NCBI GenBank assembly: GCA_016786595.1
Contig: JAEUWB010000049.1
Coordinates: forward strand, 1-34,740
DNA length: 34,740 nt
Source of the DNA: a bacterium
Lineage (GTDB): Bacteria > Bdellovibrionota_C > UBA2361 > SZUA-149 > JAEUWB01
Reading direction: 5' to 3'
Both the position numbers and the translations under genes were made by a program. Of the stretch, positions 1-7,744 are shown one piece after another. A model generated the notes under the pieces. That model did not search any database. It worked only from the letters and a program-made list of their open reading frames with translations, and was not told the origin of the DNA. The stretch's first letter is position 1. The number at the start of each line of letters is the position of its first letter.

Positions 1-1
1 G

Positions 2-250
2 GACAATCCTGGATGGAGAATCAAAATTGATTTAGCAGAGACTAGGCTTTCTGGGCGATTTTTTGATGCTGTTCAAATCAATAATTCTGAAACAGATTGG
101 ATTGTTGTAGAAATTCAAGAAGATGCGTTTATCGGCCATGGGGATCCAAGTAAACTAGAAAAAATCGTTCAGATATTTGTTAAGTGGGCTAGCGCAGATC
201 CAAACTGGTTATTAGCAGCAGAACCGCTCAGCGAAGCAGAGAAAGAGTAA
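2..250 (+). CDS. Imm53-family immunity protein, 5'-truncated
   Basis: An open frame runs from the window edge to TAA at 248-250 and gives the last 82 residues of a protein. It contains DNPGW followed by KIDLAETRLSG, then DWIVVEIQEDAF, GDPSKLEKIVQIFVKW and an acidic tail. This is the layout of the Imm53 family (PF15580), whose members are small cytosolic proteins usually encoded beside polymorphic toxins and thought to neutralise them. The start codon and the first ~20-30 residues lie outside the window. The family call is from pattern memory and is fairly confident; the cognate toxin is not visible and would be expected upstream. The next gene starts 66 bp downstream on the same strand and does not look related. 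Confidence 0.75.
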   Translation, partial: DNPGWRIKIDLAETRLSGRFFDAVQINNSETDWIVVEIQEDAFIGHGDPSKLEKIVQIFVKWASADPNWLLAAEPLSEAEKE

Positions 251-316
251 ATATTCTTTGAGTGTTTAGCTAAAGAATTGATGAAAGCATTGCAATAGGA
301 TTTTTGGATCTAAGAT

Positions 317-901
317 ATGAGCCATGCGAATAAAACAAGTATAACTAAGTATGCCTTAGCTTTCATACTTTTGCTTTTCCCATTGTTGACATTTGCAGAC
401 ACTGGATTCAGATTTTTCACAGATCGAGGCTTTGTAGAGTTTGCAGCGCAAGACCATTGGCCAGTGATAAAAATGCAGTCGAAATTCCCAATTGCAAAAG
501 CTGCCTTTCAAATTCCTAATTTAAAAGAACAGGACACAGAGAATATAACGGTAATTGTGTATACGTTCTATGAACGAGGGTCAAAGGAAGCTGCAGATTC
601 CTTTAAGAAAATAGGTACAGAATTTACAGCTCAACAACTGACTGAAGAAATATTTCAAGAATGGAAGATTTATCGGCAAAAAGATGTCCAAGCTGGCATT
701 ACGTATACGGTACTAGATGCTAAACGAAATTTCGATGCAGCAGATGCAGGCGTCCGACTTGCTTGGCCACGGTTTAATTCAAATTCGTCAGATTACGATC
801 AGACTATGGAGAAGACATTTCACGAGGCACTACAATCTGTGAAGGTGCACACCGGCCCATACGTTCCAGCTGTTAATGAAACAATCCGTCGCCCAAAATA
901 A
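317..901 (+). CDS. Secreted protein of unknown function
   Basis: This 194-residue protein starts with a clear Sec signal peptide: a basic start, the hydrophobic run ALAFILLLFPLLTF and a likely cleavage after the Ala of TFA-DT near residue 27. The mature part is soluble, mixed alpha/beta and rich in aromatic and charged residues, with no cysteines and no catalytic motif that I recognise. It probably lies in the periplasm. The ATG at 317 is the only good start ahead of the signal peptide, and the ribosome-binding site is weak. It follows the Imm53 gene on the same strand and precedes a GNAT gene that has its own promoter, so it may be monocistronic. I do not recognise the family. Confidence 0.75.
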   Translation: MSHANKTSITKYALAFILLLFPLLTFADTGFRFFTDRGFVEFAAQDHWPVIKMQSKFPIAKAAFQIPNLKEQDTENITVIVYTFYERGSKEAADSFKKIGTEFTAQQLTEEIFQEWKIYRQKDVQAGITYTVLDAKRNFDAADAGVRLAWPRFNSNSSDYDQTMEKTFHEALQSVKVHTGPYVPAVNETIRRPK

Positions 902-908
902 TCAAGCC

Positions 909-931
909 AGCTAGTACGAAGCTAACTAGCT
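909..931. other. Small hairpin after the secreted-protein gene
   Basis: AGCTAGT (909-915) and ACTAGCT (925-931) are perfect inverted arms just after the stop codon at 901. There is no T-run, so termination activity is uncertain. Confidence 0.3.
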
Positions 932-953
932 TGTGCCGCCTCCAACGCTAAAC

Positions 954-982
954 TTGATAAAAATAGCCTTTAAATGTATAAC
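954..982 (+). promoter_or_regulatory. Sigma70-type promoter of the first GNAT gene
   Basis: TTGATA (954-959) and TATAAC (977-982) are separated by exactly 17 bp, each one base off the consensus. Transcription would start near 989, leaving a leader of about 140 nt before the ATG at 1131. The spacing and match are seen directly; promoter activity is inferred. Confidence 0.6.
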
Positions 983-1068
983 CCGCATTTTGGGTAGTAG
1001 ATTAGAACCGTCACAATTTTATAATTCATATTGGTTTTAAGGGTTTTAGAAACTTCCTCAATATTGGG

Positions 1069-1114
1069 GGGAAGTGCGACATGGTTCTATCGTGTTGCAC
1101 TTCTCACTGAGAAG
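1069..1114 (+). promoter_or_regulatory. Structured 5' leader with two competing hairpins
   Basis: Hairpin 1 pairs 1069-1081 with 1093-1105 (13 bp including two G.U pairs). Hairpin 2 pairs CTTCTC (1100-1105) with GAGAAG (1109-1114), so it uses the 3' arm of hairpin 1 and the two cannot form together. The Shine-Dalgarno run GGAAGGAAG follows directly before the ATG at 1131. A similarly arranged leader precedes the GNAT gene at 26332. The base pairing is visible; a regulatory role is inferred. Confidence 0.45.
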
Positions 1115-1130
1115 GAAGGAAGAAAAAATC

Positions 1131-1613
1131 ATGAGCGATAAAAGATTTACAGTTCGCGTTGCCCAAAAAGGCGACGCACTTTGTATCCTGAAGCTAATCC
1201 AAGGACACCCTTGGACTGCAAGCGTCAACAACACGCAAGACGCGGTCGAATATGCTGTGAAGAACAGCCAATTTTGCGTCGTGGCAGTCGATGACAAGGG
1301 CAAGATTATCGGGTTTGTTGCCTGTTTCTTTGATGGCTTCGTCGCAATTGCTCGGCGACTTGCTGTATCTCTAGAATGGGCAGACAGGAAAGTCGAAATC
1401 GCAAAAGCGATGTTGCAATTGGCAATCGATAGATTGCACATTGCTTTCGGTCAAGATAGCCTAGACCCCGAAAAGGGTGTGCGCCTTCAGTATTTGGCCG
1501 ACCCGGGCGAGCAAGTCGAACTCGGCCTCGCGCTTGGATTCGAGGTAGTGGAGGTAAATGGCGAACCTGCTCTGCTTATGGGGCTTTGGACGGGATCAAA
1601 AGCCCAGCTCTAA
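1131..1613 (+). CDS. GNAT-family N-acetyltransferase
   Basis: This 160-residue protein has the GNAT fold order: FTVRVAQKGDALCILKLI (strand 1 and helix 1), FCVVAVDDKGKIIGFVACF (strands 3-4 with the typical 'D..G.IiGfv' turn), a helical middle, then RLQYLADPGEQVELGLALGFEVVEV, where the 'LGFEVVE' end of GNAT domains is recognisable. Proteins of this fold move an acetyl group from acetyl-CoA to an amine; the substrate cannot be told. The central acetyl-CoA loop (Q/RxxGxG/A) is poorly preserved (EWADRKVEIAKAML), so activity is not certain. I chose the ATG at 1131 because GGAAGGAAG sits at the right distance; an upstream in-frame ATG at 1074 lies inside the leader hairpin and has no ribosome-binding site. 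Confidence 0.7.
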   Translation: MSDKRFTVRVAQKGDALCILKLIQGHPWTASVNNTQDAVEYAVKNSQFCVVAVDDKGKIIGFVACFFDGFVAIARRLAVSLEWADRKVEIAKAMLQLAIDRLHIAFGQDSLDPEKGVRLQYLADPGEQVELGLALGFEVVEVNGEPALLMGLWTGSKAQL

Positions 1614-1626
1614 TCATTCCCCGCTT

Positions 1627-1670
1627 GACCCAGTGAGAGCCCAACACTCTCTCTGGGTCTAAAACGTTTT
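1627..1670 (+). terminator. Possible terminator after the first GNAT gene
   Basis: GACCCAGTGAGAG (1627-1639) pairs with CTCTCTCTGGGTC (1647-1659), 13 bp with one mismatch and a 7-nt loop, 14 bp after the stop codon. It is followed by TAAAACGTTTT rather than a pure T-run, so termination efficiency is uncertain. Confidence 0.5.
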
Positions 1671-2211
1671 ATAAAACCGCTATGAATTATAAACTTGTAA
1701 CAACTAACTCACTAGTGCCAGCCTACTCAGCAACTAGTGAAAAATACTTTATTCTGGTGCAGGGTTACTATCCCTGACAAACTGGCAAACACCGCTCTCA
1801 CATAATCCATGAATATTTTATAAGTCAGGCAACAACCATCTAAAAGTGGACGATAATATACCTGGAAGTGTATTATTTTGTTGTTAAGTATGGCGGCAAA
1901 AGTAACCCTGTACCATTAGGTGTTAGGTGCCAACTCGGTACCATCAAACAAAGCCCTGTGCCCTCAGACAAAGTCAAGGGCAATTATCCTATTACCGCTT
2001 GGCATCCAAGTAAGGTAAGAATCTCCGGAATCAAGTGTCGGAGGGCTTCATCCAATGCTAGCTCTGATATCATGTATAACCAGTTAGTAATACATGTAAA
2101 TTAGTAGTTGTGGGAAATTTGCCGGCGCAGCCGGTAAAAATAACAACACACGCGACGCTCAAATCAACGCTAACCGCGCGCTACCTATTTCTTTACCTAC
2201 CAAAGTGAAGA
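1671..2211. other. Intergenic stretch without a convincing gene
   Basis: About 540 bp between two GNAT genes. It holds small inverted repeats: CACTAGT/ACTAGTG at 1710-1739 and a GC-rich CCGGC/GCCGG hairpin at 2122-2134 whose flanking T and A runs (2118-2120, 2136-2138) lengthen the stem. A 78-codon frame at 1868-2104 and a 29-codon frame on the minus strand at 1984-2073 are open, but neither has a recognisable product or ribosome-binding site. It may hold decayed coding sequence. Confidence 0.4.
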
Positions 2212-2259
2212 ATGATAGGTATTTCCGTAACAACACGCGATGAAAGTAAATCGGGTTCC

Positions 2260-2781
2260 ATGGAATTTAACTTACAACCAACTCTAACTGGAAACCTAAT
2301 CGAGCTTCGACCACTCCTCGAAGCCGATTTTGAGGCACTCTATCAAGTTGCTTCAGACCCATTAATCTGGGAGCAGCACCCGAGCAGCGATCGATACAAG
2401 GAAAATGTTTTTAGGGAATTTTTTCAACAGGGCTTGGCCTCCAACGGTGCGCTTATCGTAATCGATCGTAAAAATCTAGAAATCATCGGCTCTTCACGCT
2501 TTTTTGGCTATGACCCAATAGACTCCCGCATCGAAATTGGCTGGACATTTCTGGCTCGAAGTCACTGGGGCGGCACTTACAACCGCGAATTGAAAACACT
2601 GATGCTTTCCCATGCGTTTCAATTTGTAGAAAAAGTTATCTTTTTAATTGGGCCAAACAATATGCGCTCAAGAAAAGCAATTCAGAAAATCGGCGCCTCC
2701 TATCTCGGCAAGCAGGTTGATCCAAAGGGTAAAGAAAGTGTTGTCTATCAGATTAGTAAGGCTGAGTTTTATAGCAGTTAA
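2260..2781 (+). CDS. GNAT-family N-acetyltransferase, RimJ/RimL-like
   Basis: The 173-residue protein has the RimJ/RimL-like opening (LTGNLIELRPLLEADFEALY, residues ~9-28), the 'ASDPLIWEQHP' segment typical of this subgroup, GALIVIDRKNLEIIGSSRFFGYD (strands 3-4), then IEIGWTFLARSHWGGTYNRELK. There WGGTYN occupies the acetyl-CoA pyrophosphate loop. MRSRKAIQKIGA is the standard 'N.+S.+a.ekiG' end. It should transfer acetyl from acetyl-CoA to an amino group, perhaps on a small molecule. I prefer the ATG at 2260 because the family begins a few residues before LTG; an in-frame ATG at 2212 would add 16 unrelated residues but has a slightly better purine stretch (AAGTGAAG). A terminator-like hairpin follows at once. 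Confidence 0.8.
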   Translation: MEFNLQPTLTGNLIELRPLLEADFEALYQVASDPLIWEQHPSSDRYKENVFREFFQQGLASNGALIVIDRKNLEIIGSSRFFGYDPIDSRIEIGWTFLARSHWGGTYNRELKTLMLSHAFQFVEKVIFLIGPNNMRSRKAIQKIGASYLGKQVDPKGKESVVYQISKAEFYSS

Positions 2782-2820
2782 AAAGTCGCCTTTCCGGGTG
2801 CACCGTAAAGTTGCTTTTTT
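2780..2820 (+). terminator. Likely Rho-independent terminator
   Basis: CTTT..CGG (2790-2797) pairs with CCG..AAAG (2803-2810), extended outward by A-run/T-run pairing, and ends in TTTTTT at 2815-2820. It starts at the GNAT stop codon. Confidence 0.5.
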
Positions 2821-2846
2821 CTAACGCGCGCAGTATTTTTGAGGGC

Positions 2847-3194
2847 ATGCTTAGTCTTAAAGAAATTGGACTACCAGACTTGGAAACTATGCAACTTTGG
2901 CTGAGCCAAAGTTATCAATCCTTAACCTCCTCTTTTAAACAACTTGATTCTAGTTTGGCAATTTTCGTCTTTGGGCTTGCCACGGTGATTGCTGTTTTCT
3001 TGATCATCCAGCGTTGGTTTTGGCTATTAATTTTCTTTGTCGGTGGATTAATCGCTTGCGGTGCGATGATTATTAGCGCGATGAATTTTCAGATTCTCGG
3101 CGTAGTAGTGTTTTTTATTGTAATGTTGCTGTGCTGGATTATTCGCAGTCTGATAGCGATTGACCGCCCACACAGAGACACTCACTTTAGTTAA
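2847..3194 (+). CDS. Small integral membrane protein, unknown
   Basis: This 115-residue protein has a soluble amphipathic N-terminal part (residues ~1-35) and then three hydrophobic stretches that look like membrane helices: LAIFVFGLATVIAVFLII, WFWLLIFFVGGLIACGAMII and ILGVVVFFIVMLLCWII. It ends in a short charged tail, RPHRDTHFS. No family is recognisable. The start is uncertain. The ATG at 2847 is preceded by GAGGG only one base away, too close for a good ribosome-binding site; the ATG at 2889 has TTGGAA at a better distance; a TTG at 2811 lies in the terminator of the gene before. It stands alone between a terminator and the leader of the ankyrin-like gene. Confidence 0.55.
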   Translation: MLSLKEIGLPDLETMQLWLSQSYQSLTSSFKQLDSSLAIFVFGLATVIAVFLIIQRWFWLLIFFVGGLIACGAMIISAMNFQILGVVVFFIVMLLCWIIRSLIAIDRPHRDTHFS

Positions 3195-3223
3195 TTGATA
3201 TTTCTTGATTAGCAAGTTAGACT
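3195..3223 (+). promoter_or_regulatory. Possible promoter of the ankyrin-like gene
   Basis: TTGATA (3195-3200), 17-bp spacer, TAGACT (3218-3223). The -35 is good and the -10 weak. It would give a ~175-nt leader ending in the 18-bp hairpin at 3355-3399. Confidence 0.35.
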
Positions 3224-3354
3224 GGCTCTGTCGTTGTTTGCCTGATCTTTTAAATGATTTCTAGAGTAGCAAGATAAGGCTTGCTTTATCGCTGAGATGC
3301 TTAGCAGTAAAGCAAGTGCATAGATTATCAGGTTTTTTACCATTCAGATCCCTG

Positions 3355-3399
3355 CCAGTGGATAGTTATTTGTGAATTTTCCAAATAACTATCCACTGG
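3355..3399 (+). promoter_or_regulatory. Perfect 18-bp inverted repeat adjoining the SD
   Basis: CCAGTGGATAGTTATTTG (3355-3372) and its exact complement (3382-3399) flank a 9-nt loop, TGAATTTTC. The right arm ends inside the Shine-Dalgarno sequence GGAGG (3398-3402) of the gene starting at 3408, so the folded RNA would pull two of its bases into the stem. It could be a translational control hairpin, a protein-binding operator or a MITE-like remnant; there is no T-run after it. Confidence 0.65.
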
Positions 3400-3407
3400 A
3401 GGTAACA

Positions 3408-3881
3408 ATGGATCAACAAGAACTCAATGGAAGGCTCCTTCGCGGGGCAATGACAAATGACATCGGGATGATGGAAGCTGCTCTAGGTGACGGAGCTAAT
3501 CTCGCGGCCGTTCGCGAGATAGATGGTGCTAGCGTGCTGATGCTAGCGCAAACCTTAAAGGCAATTGACTTTCTTCTTTCTCAACCAGGGATAGGCGAAG
3601 TCATTAATGCGGTAAACCGTTTTGGCGCTAACGCCATCATGGTTCATCTTCGAGGTGGCCGAGCGAAGATTATCCAGGCTTTGCTTGATGCTGGAACTGA
3701 CCCAGAATACATTGCGCCAGGAATGATCGAAGGTATGCCTGGACGAACTGCGTTGAGTATGACCAGTGTCCCGATTGGCAGAGCGCCCATACGGCCTTAT
3801 CCCAATAGCGCAAGAATTGCCAGACTACTCCAAACGGCGATTGCAAAAAAGACGGCTGAGCGAGAGGCTGCTCTGGTCTAA
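3408..3881 (+). CDS. Ankyrin-repeat-like protein
   Basis: This 157-residue cytosolic protein contains degenerate ankyrin units. LLRGAMTNDIGMMEAALGDGANL (residues ~9-31) is followed by DGASVLMLAQTLKAIDFLLSQPG and then FGANAIMVHLRGGRAKIIQALLDAGTDPEY, which shows the 'GanA.m......iiqaLLdaGtDp' pattern of the repeat. GRTALSMTSV begins another. Ankyrin repeats bind other proteins, so this is probably an adaptor or inhibitor; no partner is encoded beside it. The ATG at 3408 was chosen for the strong GGAGG six bases upstream; the upstream in-frame start at 3372 would lie in the hairpin. It is monocistronic by position and probably controlled by the hairpin. Confidence 0.7.
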   Translation: MDQQELNGRLLRGAMTNDIGMMEAALGDGANLAAVREIDGASVLMLAQTLKAIDFLLSQPGIGEVINAVNRFGANAIMVHLRGGRAKIIQALLDAGTDPEYIAPGMIEGMPGRTALSMTSVPIGRAPIRPYPNSARIARLLQTAIAKKTAEREAALV

Positions 3882-3990
3882 GGTTCGTTCGCTACAGGTG
3901 GGCAGTGCATAGGTTTTTCCATTAATGGTTTACAATCTGTGCACTTGCTCACTTTTGACGTTCTATTTTTAACATGTAAAACTCTCTAAT

Positions 3991-5001
3991 ATGGAATTCC
4001 CTGCAAAATTGTCTCAAGCGCCAAGATTTAAATTGGCACACCTACCAACCCCAATTGAAAAACTCACACGCTTCAGCGCAAAATTAAATGGCCCAGAGAT
4101 TCACATCAAACGTGATGATCTAACTGGACTTGCCACGGGCGGAAATAAAACTAGAAAACTTGAGTTTTTAATTGCCGACGCTCTAAAGCAAGGAGCTGAT
4201 ACGGTAATTACTGCCGGCGGTCCTCAGTCAAATCACTGCAGGCAAACTGCCGCCGCTTGCGTGCGCGCAGGATTAGCATGTCACCTCGTCTTTGGCGGCA
4301 CACCAAGTGATACACTAAACGGCAATCGTTTTCTTGATCACTTGCTCGGCGCCAAAGAACATTGGACGCCAAAAGGCACACGCGAAACTAAAATGGAAAG
4401 CCTTGCCGAGGAACTTCGTAAGGCAGGGAAAAAACCATACCTCATTCCCGTTGGGGGCTCTAATTCAGTTGGATCCTTAGGCTACATTTTTGCGATGTAT
4501 GAACTTGCCACCCAGATTCACGAGCAGAATCTAGACTTCACGCATATTGTCTTTGCTACAAGTTCTGGCGGCACTCAGGCCGGCATGGTCGTTGGCGCTA
4601 AATTAGCAAATCTCAAGCAAAAACTTGTCGCCATCAGCATTGACCAGGTCCCAGACGGGACGAGTGATTTTAACTATAAAAAATTCGTTTTTGATGTTGC
4701 GCAAAAAATTAATCACGACTTGCAACTTGGCTTAACGCTCAATCCAGAAGACTTTTCCATGGATTACAATTATCTTGGAGGGGGTTACGGCGTTGTTGGC
4801 GACCCGGAGCGAGAATCAATTCATCTTTTAGCAAAGACCGAAGGAATTTTAGTCGACCCAGTTTATGCCGGTCGAGCCCTGGCAGGACTGATCGATAAAA
4901 TTCGAAAAAAAGAATTTTCTAAAAACGATAAAATTCTTTTTTGGCACACAGGCGGTGAAACCGCACTGCATGCTTATGTGGAAGAATTAAATAATTATTA
5001 G
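3991..5001 (+). CDS. dcyD: D-cysteine desulfhydrase / ACC deaminase family PLP enzyme
   Basis: At 336 residues it matches the D-cysteine desulfhydrase/ACC deaminase family in length and order: LPTPIEKL near the start, IKRDDLTGLATGGNKTRKLE with Lys53 as the PLP lysine, TAGGPQSNHCRQTAA with Ser80 and Asn81 at the catalytic/phosphate positions, VGGSNSVGSLGY, SSGGTQAGM and a C-terminal FWHTGGETALHAY. The desulfhydrase subgroup carries Thr before GG where ACC deaminase has Leu (HLGG). Here it is HTGG, and the ACC deaminase Glu in 'DPVYEG' is Ala (DPVYAG), so D-cysteine desulfhydrase (to pyruvate, sulfide and ammonia) is the better call. Its stop codon is one base from that of the convergent clpB. 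TTGACG at 3955-3960 upstream may be its -35 box; no clear ribosome-binding site precedes the ATG. Confidence 0.85.
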   Translation: MEFPAKLSQAPRFKLAHLPTPIEKLTRFSAKLNGPEIHIKRDDLTGLATGGNKTRKLEFLIADALKQGADTVITAGGPQSNHCRQTAAACVRAGLACHLVFGGTPSDTLNGNRFLDHLLGAKEHWTPKGTRETKMESLAEELRKAGKKPYLIPVGGSNSVGSLGYIFAMYELATQIHEQNLDFTHIVFATSSGGTQAGMVVGAKLANLKQKLVAISIDQVPDGTSDFNYKKFVFDVAQKINHDLQLGLTLNPEDFSMDYNYLGGGYGVVGDPERESIHLLAKTEGILVDPVYAGRALAGLIDKIRKKEFSKNDKILFWHTGGETALHAYVEELNNY

Positions 5002-5002
5002 C

Positions 5003-7612
5003 TTACTGCTGACTTAAAGTCTTGACCGCAAGCTTTCCACTTTCAACGCCAATCTCAACTAAGGATCCGTCAAGAATCGTTCCGGCAATAATGCCCTTAC
5101 CAAGTGCTGTCTCGAGATTTCTCTGCAGGTAGCGCTTAAGCGGACGCGCTCCGTAGATTGGGTCGTAGGCTTCTTTAGCAATAAAGTCCTTAGCCGCGTC
5201 AGTCATCGACAAGCGAATATGCTTATCAGCTAAACGCTTTTCGATTTCGCCAATTTGAAGATCGACAATTTGTCGAATTTCGCTTTGCTGTAGCGGCTTA
5301 AACAAGATAATTTCGTCAACGCGATTTAAGAATTCCGGTCTAAAGTGCGCACGTAAATCAGCCATCACGGATTTTCTTGCCGGTTCATTAATTGTTCCGT
5401 CATCATTAATGCCTGCGAGTAAATATTGGCTCCCAATATTTGAAGTCATAATAATTACTGAGTTTTTAAAATTTACAACTCGACCTTGCGAATCCGTAAC
5501 GCGACCATCGTCGAGAATCTGCAAAAGCACGTTAAATACTTCGCTGTGTGCTTTCTCGATCTCATCAAATAAAATCACAGAATAAGGTTTGCGACGCACC
5601 GCCTCTGTAAGCTGACCACCTTCTTCAAAGCCAACATAGCCCGGAGGGGCTCCAATCAGGCGCGACACGGAATGCTTTTCCATGTATTCGCTCATATCAA
5701 TGCGCACGATATTTTCTTCAGAATCAAACAAGGACTCAGCCAGAGCTCGTGCAAGTTCAGTTTTTCCAACTCCGGTTGGTCCAAGGAAAATAAACGAACC
5801 ATTCGGTCGCTTTGGATCTTTAATTCCCGCACGTGAACGCAGCACTGAATCAGCGACAAGAGACACTGCTTCGTCCTGACCGATCACGCGCTGGTGCAAA
5901 ATATTTTCTAGTTGAAGGAGTTTTTCGCGTTCGCCTTCGACAAGTTTTGTCACAGGAATCCCCGTCCATTTGCCGACGATTTCAGCGATTTCTTCTGCTG
6001 TGACTTCTTCGCTTAGTAAACGTTTGCCTTTGCCAACGTTAGCTTTTTCTTCTTCTGCCTTAAGACGCTTTTCTAGCTCGGGAAGTTTCCCGTGTTTAAG
6101 TTCAGCAGCTTTATTCAAGTCATATTTTACTTCGGCATTTTCGATTTGTTTTCTTACTGCTTCAATTTCTTCGCGCACTTTACGGACAGCTTGAATTGCC
6201 TGACGCTCAGCTTCCCACTGCACGCGCATTGCTGTTGTTTTTTCTTTTACATCAGCTAGTTCCTTACGCAGTTCTGCTAGGCGCACTTTGCTAGCTTCAT
6301 CTTTTTCCTTCTTTAAAGCCGCTTCTTCGATTTCAAGCTGCATTAGCCGGCGCGTAACTTCATCAAGCTCAGCTGGCATTGAGTCAATTTCAGTGCGAAT
6401 CATCGCACAAGCTTCATCCACTAAGTCAATGGCTTTGTCGGGCAAGAAACGCTCTGTGATGTAGCGATTAGAAAGTGTTGCCGCAGAGACAAGCGCGTTG
6501 TCTTGGATATTCACACCATGATGAATTTCAAAACGCTCCTTGAGGCCACGCAAGATTGAAATCGTGTCTTCAACACTAGGCTGGTCGACCATGACCGGTT
6601 GGAAGCGCCGCTCAAGTGCAGCGTCTTTTTCAATATACTGGCGGTATTCATCTAGAGTAGTTGCCCCAATGCAGTGCAATTCGCCACGAGCCAGAAGCGG
6701 CTTAAGCATATTCCCAGCATCCATCGAACCTTCGGTGCGACCCGCGCCGACGATTGTATGCAGTTCGTCGATAAAAAGAATAATGCCACCTTCAGACTGC
6801 TTCACCTCTTGCAAGACTGCTTTTAAGCGTTCTTCAAACTCGCCGCGATACTTTGCACCAGCAATTAATGCCCCCATGTCGAGGGCAAAAATCTTTTTAT
6901 CTTTTAGTGTTTCAGGCACGTCACCGCGCACGATGCGCCCTGCCAAGCCTTCGACAATTGCTGTTTTTCCAACTCCAGGTTCACCAATCAAGACCGGATT
7001 ATTTTTAGTTTTGCGAGAAAGTACGCGAATCACGCGTCGAATTTCTGAATCGCGTCCAATCACGGGGTCAAGTTTACCTTGTTGTGCTTCGCTAACCAGG
7101 TCCCGACCATATTTGGCTAGTGCTTCGTAAGTGGCTTCGGGGTTTGCGCTCGTGATGCGTTGATTCCCACGAACCTCGAGTAAGATTTTTAAAAATTTGT
7201 CTTTTGTAATGCCATGCTTTTTGAAGATGCGGTTAATTGCCGAGTCAGGTTCATCGAAAAAAGTCAGAAAAATGTGCTCAACCGAAATGTATTCGTCCTT
7301 GAGTTTCTTCGCATGCTCTTCAGCGGCAGTTAGTAGTTTAGCGAGGTGCTGAGAGATGTAGACCTTACTCGGGTCACTTCCCGGTCCAGAGACAGCGGGA
7401 CGTTTTTCCAGTTCTGCAACTACGTCTTTGGTTAAGCTTGTAAGATTCAGGCCGAATTTAGCAATCAAGCGTGGGATTAAGCCGTCTTGCTGCTCAAGTA
7501 GTGCTAATAAGAGATGCTCGCCATCGACCTCGACATGGCGCATACGCGTAGAGACGCTTTGTGCAGCTTGAAGAGCTTCTTGGGAACGTTGTGTAAAGCG
7601 GTTGATGTCCAT
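5003..7612 (-). CDS. clpB: ATP-dependent disaggregase ClpB
   Basis: The 869-residue protein is full length for ClpB. It has the Clp-N double repeat (residues ~1-145), AAA1 with Walker [10 protein letters not shown] (210-218) and Walker B ILFIDELH (278-285), and a long coiled-coil middle domain (~405-525) rich in Glu/Lys/Arg. AAA2 follows with Walker A GPTGVGKT (611-618) and Walker [11 protein letters not shown], then the D2-small domain with [10 protein letters not shown]. The coiled coil separates it from ClpA and ClpC. It threads aggregated proteins through its hexameric pore together with the DnaK system in the cytosol. The ATG at 7612 begins [14 protein letters not shown], the usual ClpB start. 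No Shine-Dalgarno sequence lies before it, and the likely -10 box is only 6 bp upstream of the start codon. Confidence 0.98.
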   Translation of the reverse strand: MDINRFTQRSQEALQAAQSVSTRMRHVEVDGEHLLLALLEQQDGLIPRLIAKFGLNLTSLTKDVVAELEKRPAVSGPGSDPSKVYISQHLAKLLTAAEEHAKKLKDEYISVEHIFLTFFDEPDSAINRIFKKHGITKDKFLKILLEVRGNQRITSANPEATYEALAKYGRDLVSEAQQGKLDPVIGRDSEIRRVIRVLSRKTKNNPVLIGEPGVGKTAIVEGLAGRIVRGDVPETLKDKKIFALDMGALIAGAKYRGEFEERLKAVLQEVKQSEGGIILFIDELHTIVGAGRTEGSMDAGNMLKPLLARGELHCIGATTLDEYRQYIEKDAALERRFQPVMVDQPSVEDTISILRGLKERFEIHHGVNIQDNALVSAATLSNRYITERFLPDKAIDLVDEACAMIRTEIDSMPAELDEVTRRLMQLEIEEAALKKEKDEASKVRLAELRKELADVKEKTTAMRVQWEAERQAIQAVRKVREEIEAVRKQIENAEVKYDLNKAAELKHGKLPELEKRLKAEEEKANVGKGKRLLSEEVTAEEIAEIVGKWTGIPVTKLVEGEREKLLQLENILHQRVIGQDEAVSLVADSVLRSRAGIKDPKRPNGSFIFLGPTGVGKTELARALAESLFDSEENIVRIDMSEYMEKHSVSRLIGAPPGYVGFEEGGQLTEAVRRKPYSVILFDEIEKAHSEVFNVLLQILDDGRVTDSQGRVVNFKNSVIIMTSNIGSQYLLAGINDDGTINEPARKSVMADLRAHFRPEFLNRVDEIILFKPLQQSEIRQIVDLQIGEIEKRLADKHIRLSMTDAAKDFIAKEAYDPIYGARPLKRYLQRNLETALGKGIIAGTILDGSLVEIGVESGKLAVKTLSQQ

Positions 7613-7618
7613 GGTGTC

Positions 7619-7648
7619 TAGATAAGCACTAGTAACTACGATTTCAAG
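7619..7648 (-). promoter_or_regulatory. clpB promoter, sigma70/sigma32-like
   Basis: On the minus strand CTTGAAA (7648-7642) contains TTGAAA, followed after 17 bp by TATCTA (7624-7619). CTTGAAA is also the -35 consensus of the heat-shock factor sigma32, though the -10 side lacks the classic CCCCAT. A start ~7 bp after the -10 would fall on or beside the clpB ATG, giving a leaderless or nearly leaderless mRNA. Confidence 0.5.
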
Positions 7649-7744
7649 TGGTTTTTAGAAATATTTGTCCGTTAGTTAGGATTATTTATTTGAAGCAAAA
7701 AAAGTCCTAAAAAGATCAATCTGGACCTATCCAGGGCATGGTTC

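Noticed and set aside
1627-1659. Long inverted repeat taken as an insertion-sequence end
   Set aside because: It lies just behind a gene, has a short loop and no partner transposase or direct repeats; a terminator explains it better.
1984-2073. 29-codon minus-strand frame with a helix-like product
   Set aside because: Too short and with no homology or ribosome-binding site that I can support.
1868-2104. 78-residue open frame between two GNAT genes
   Set aside because: No ribosome-binding site, no recognisable product, no clear codon bias and a low-complexity polar sequence; kept only as part of the intergenic description.
6540-7130. 196-residue plus-strand frame
   Set aside because: Shadow of clpB on the other strand; Ser/Arg/Pro-rich with no motif.
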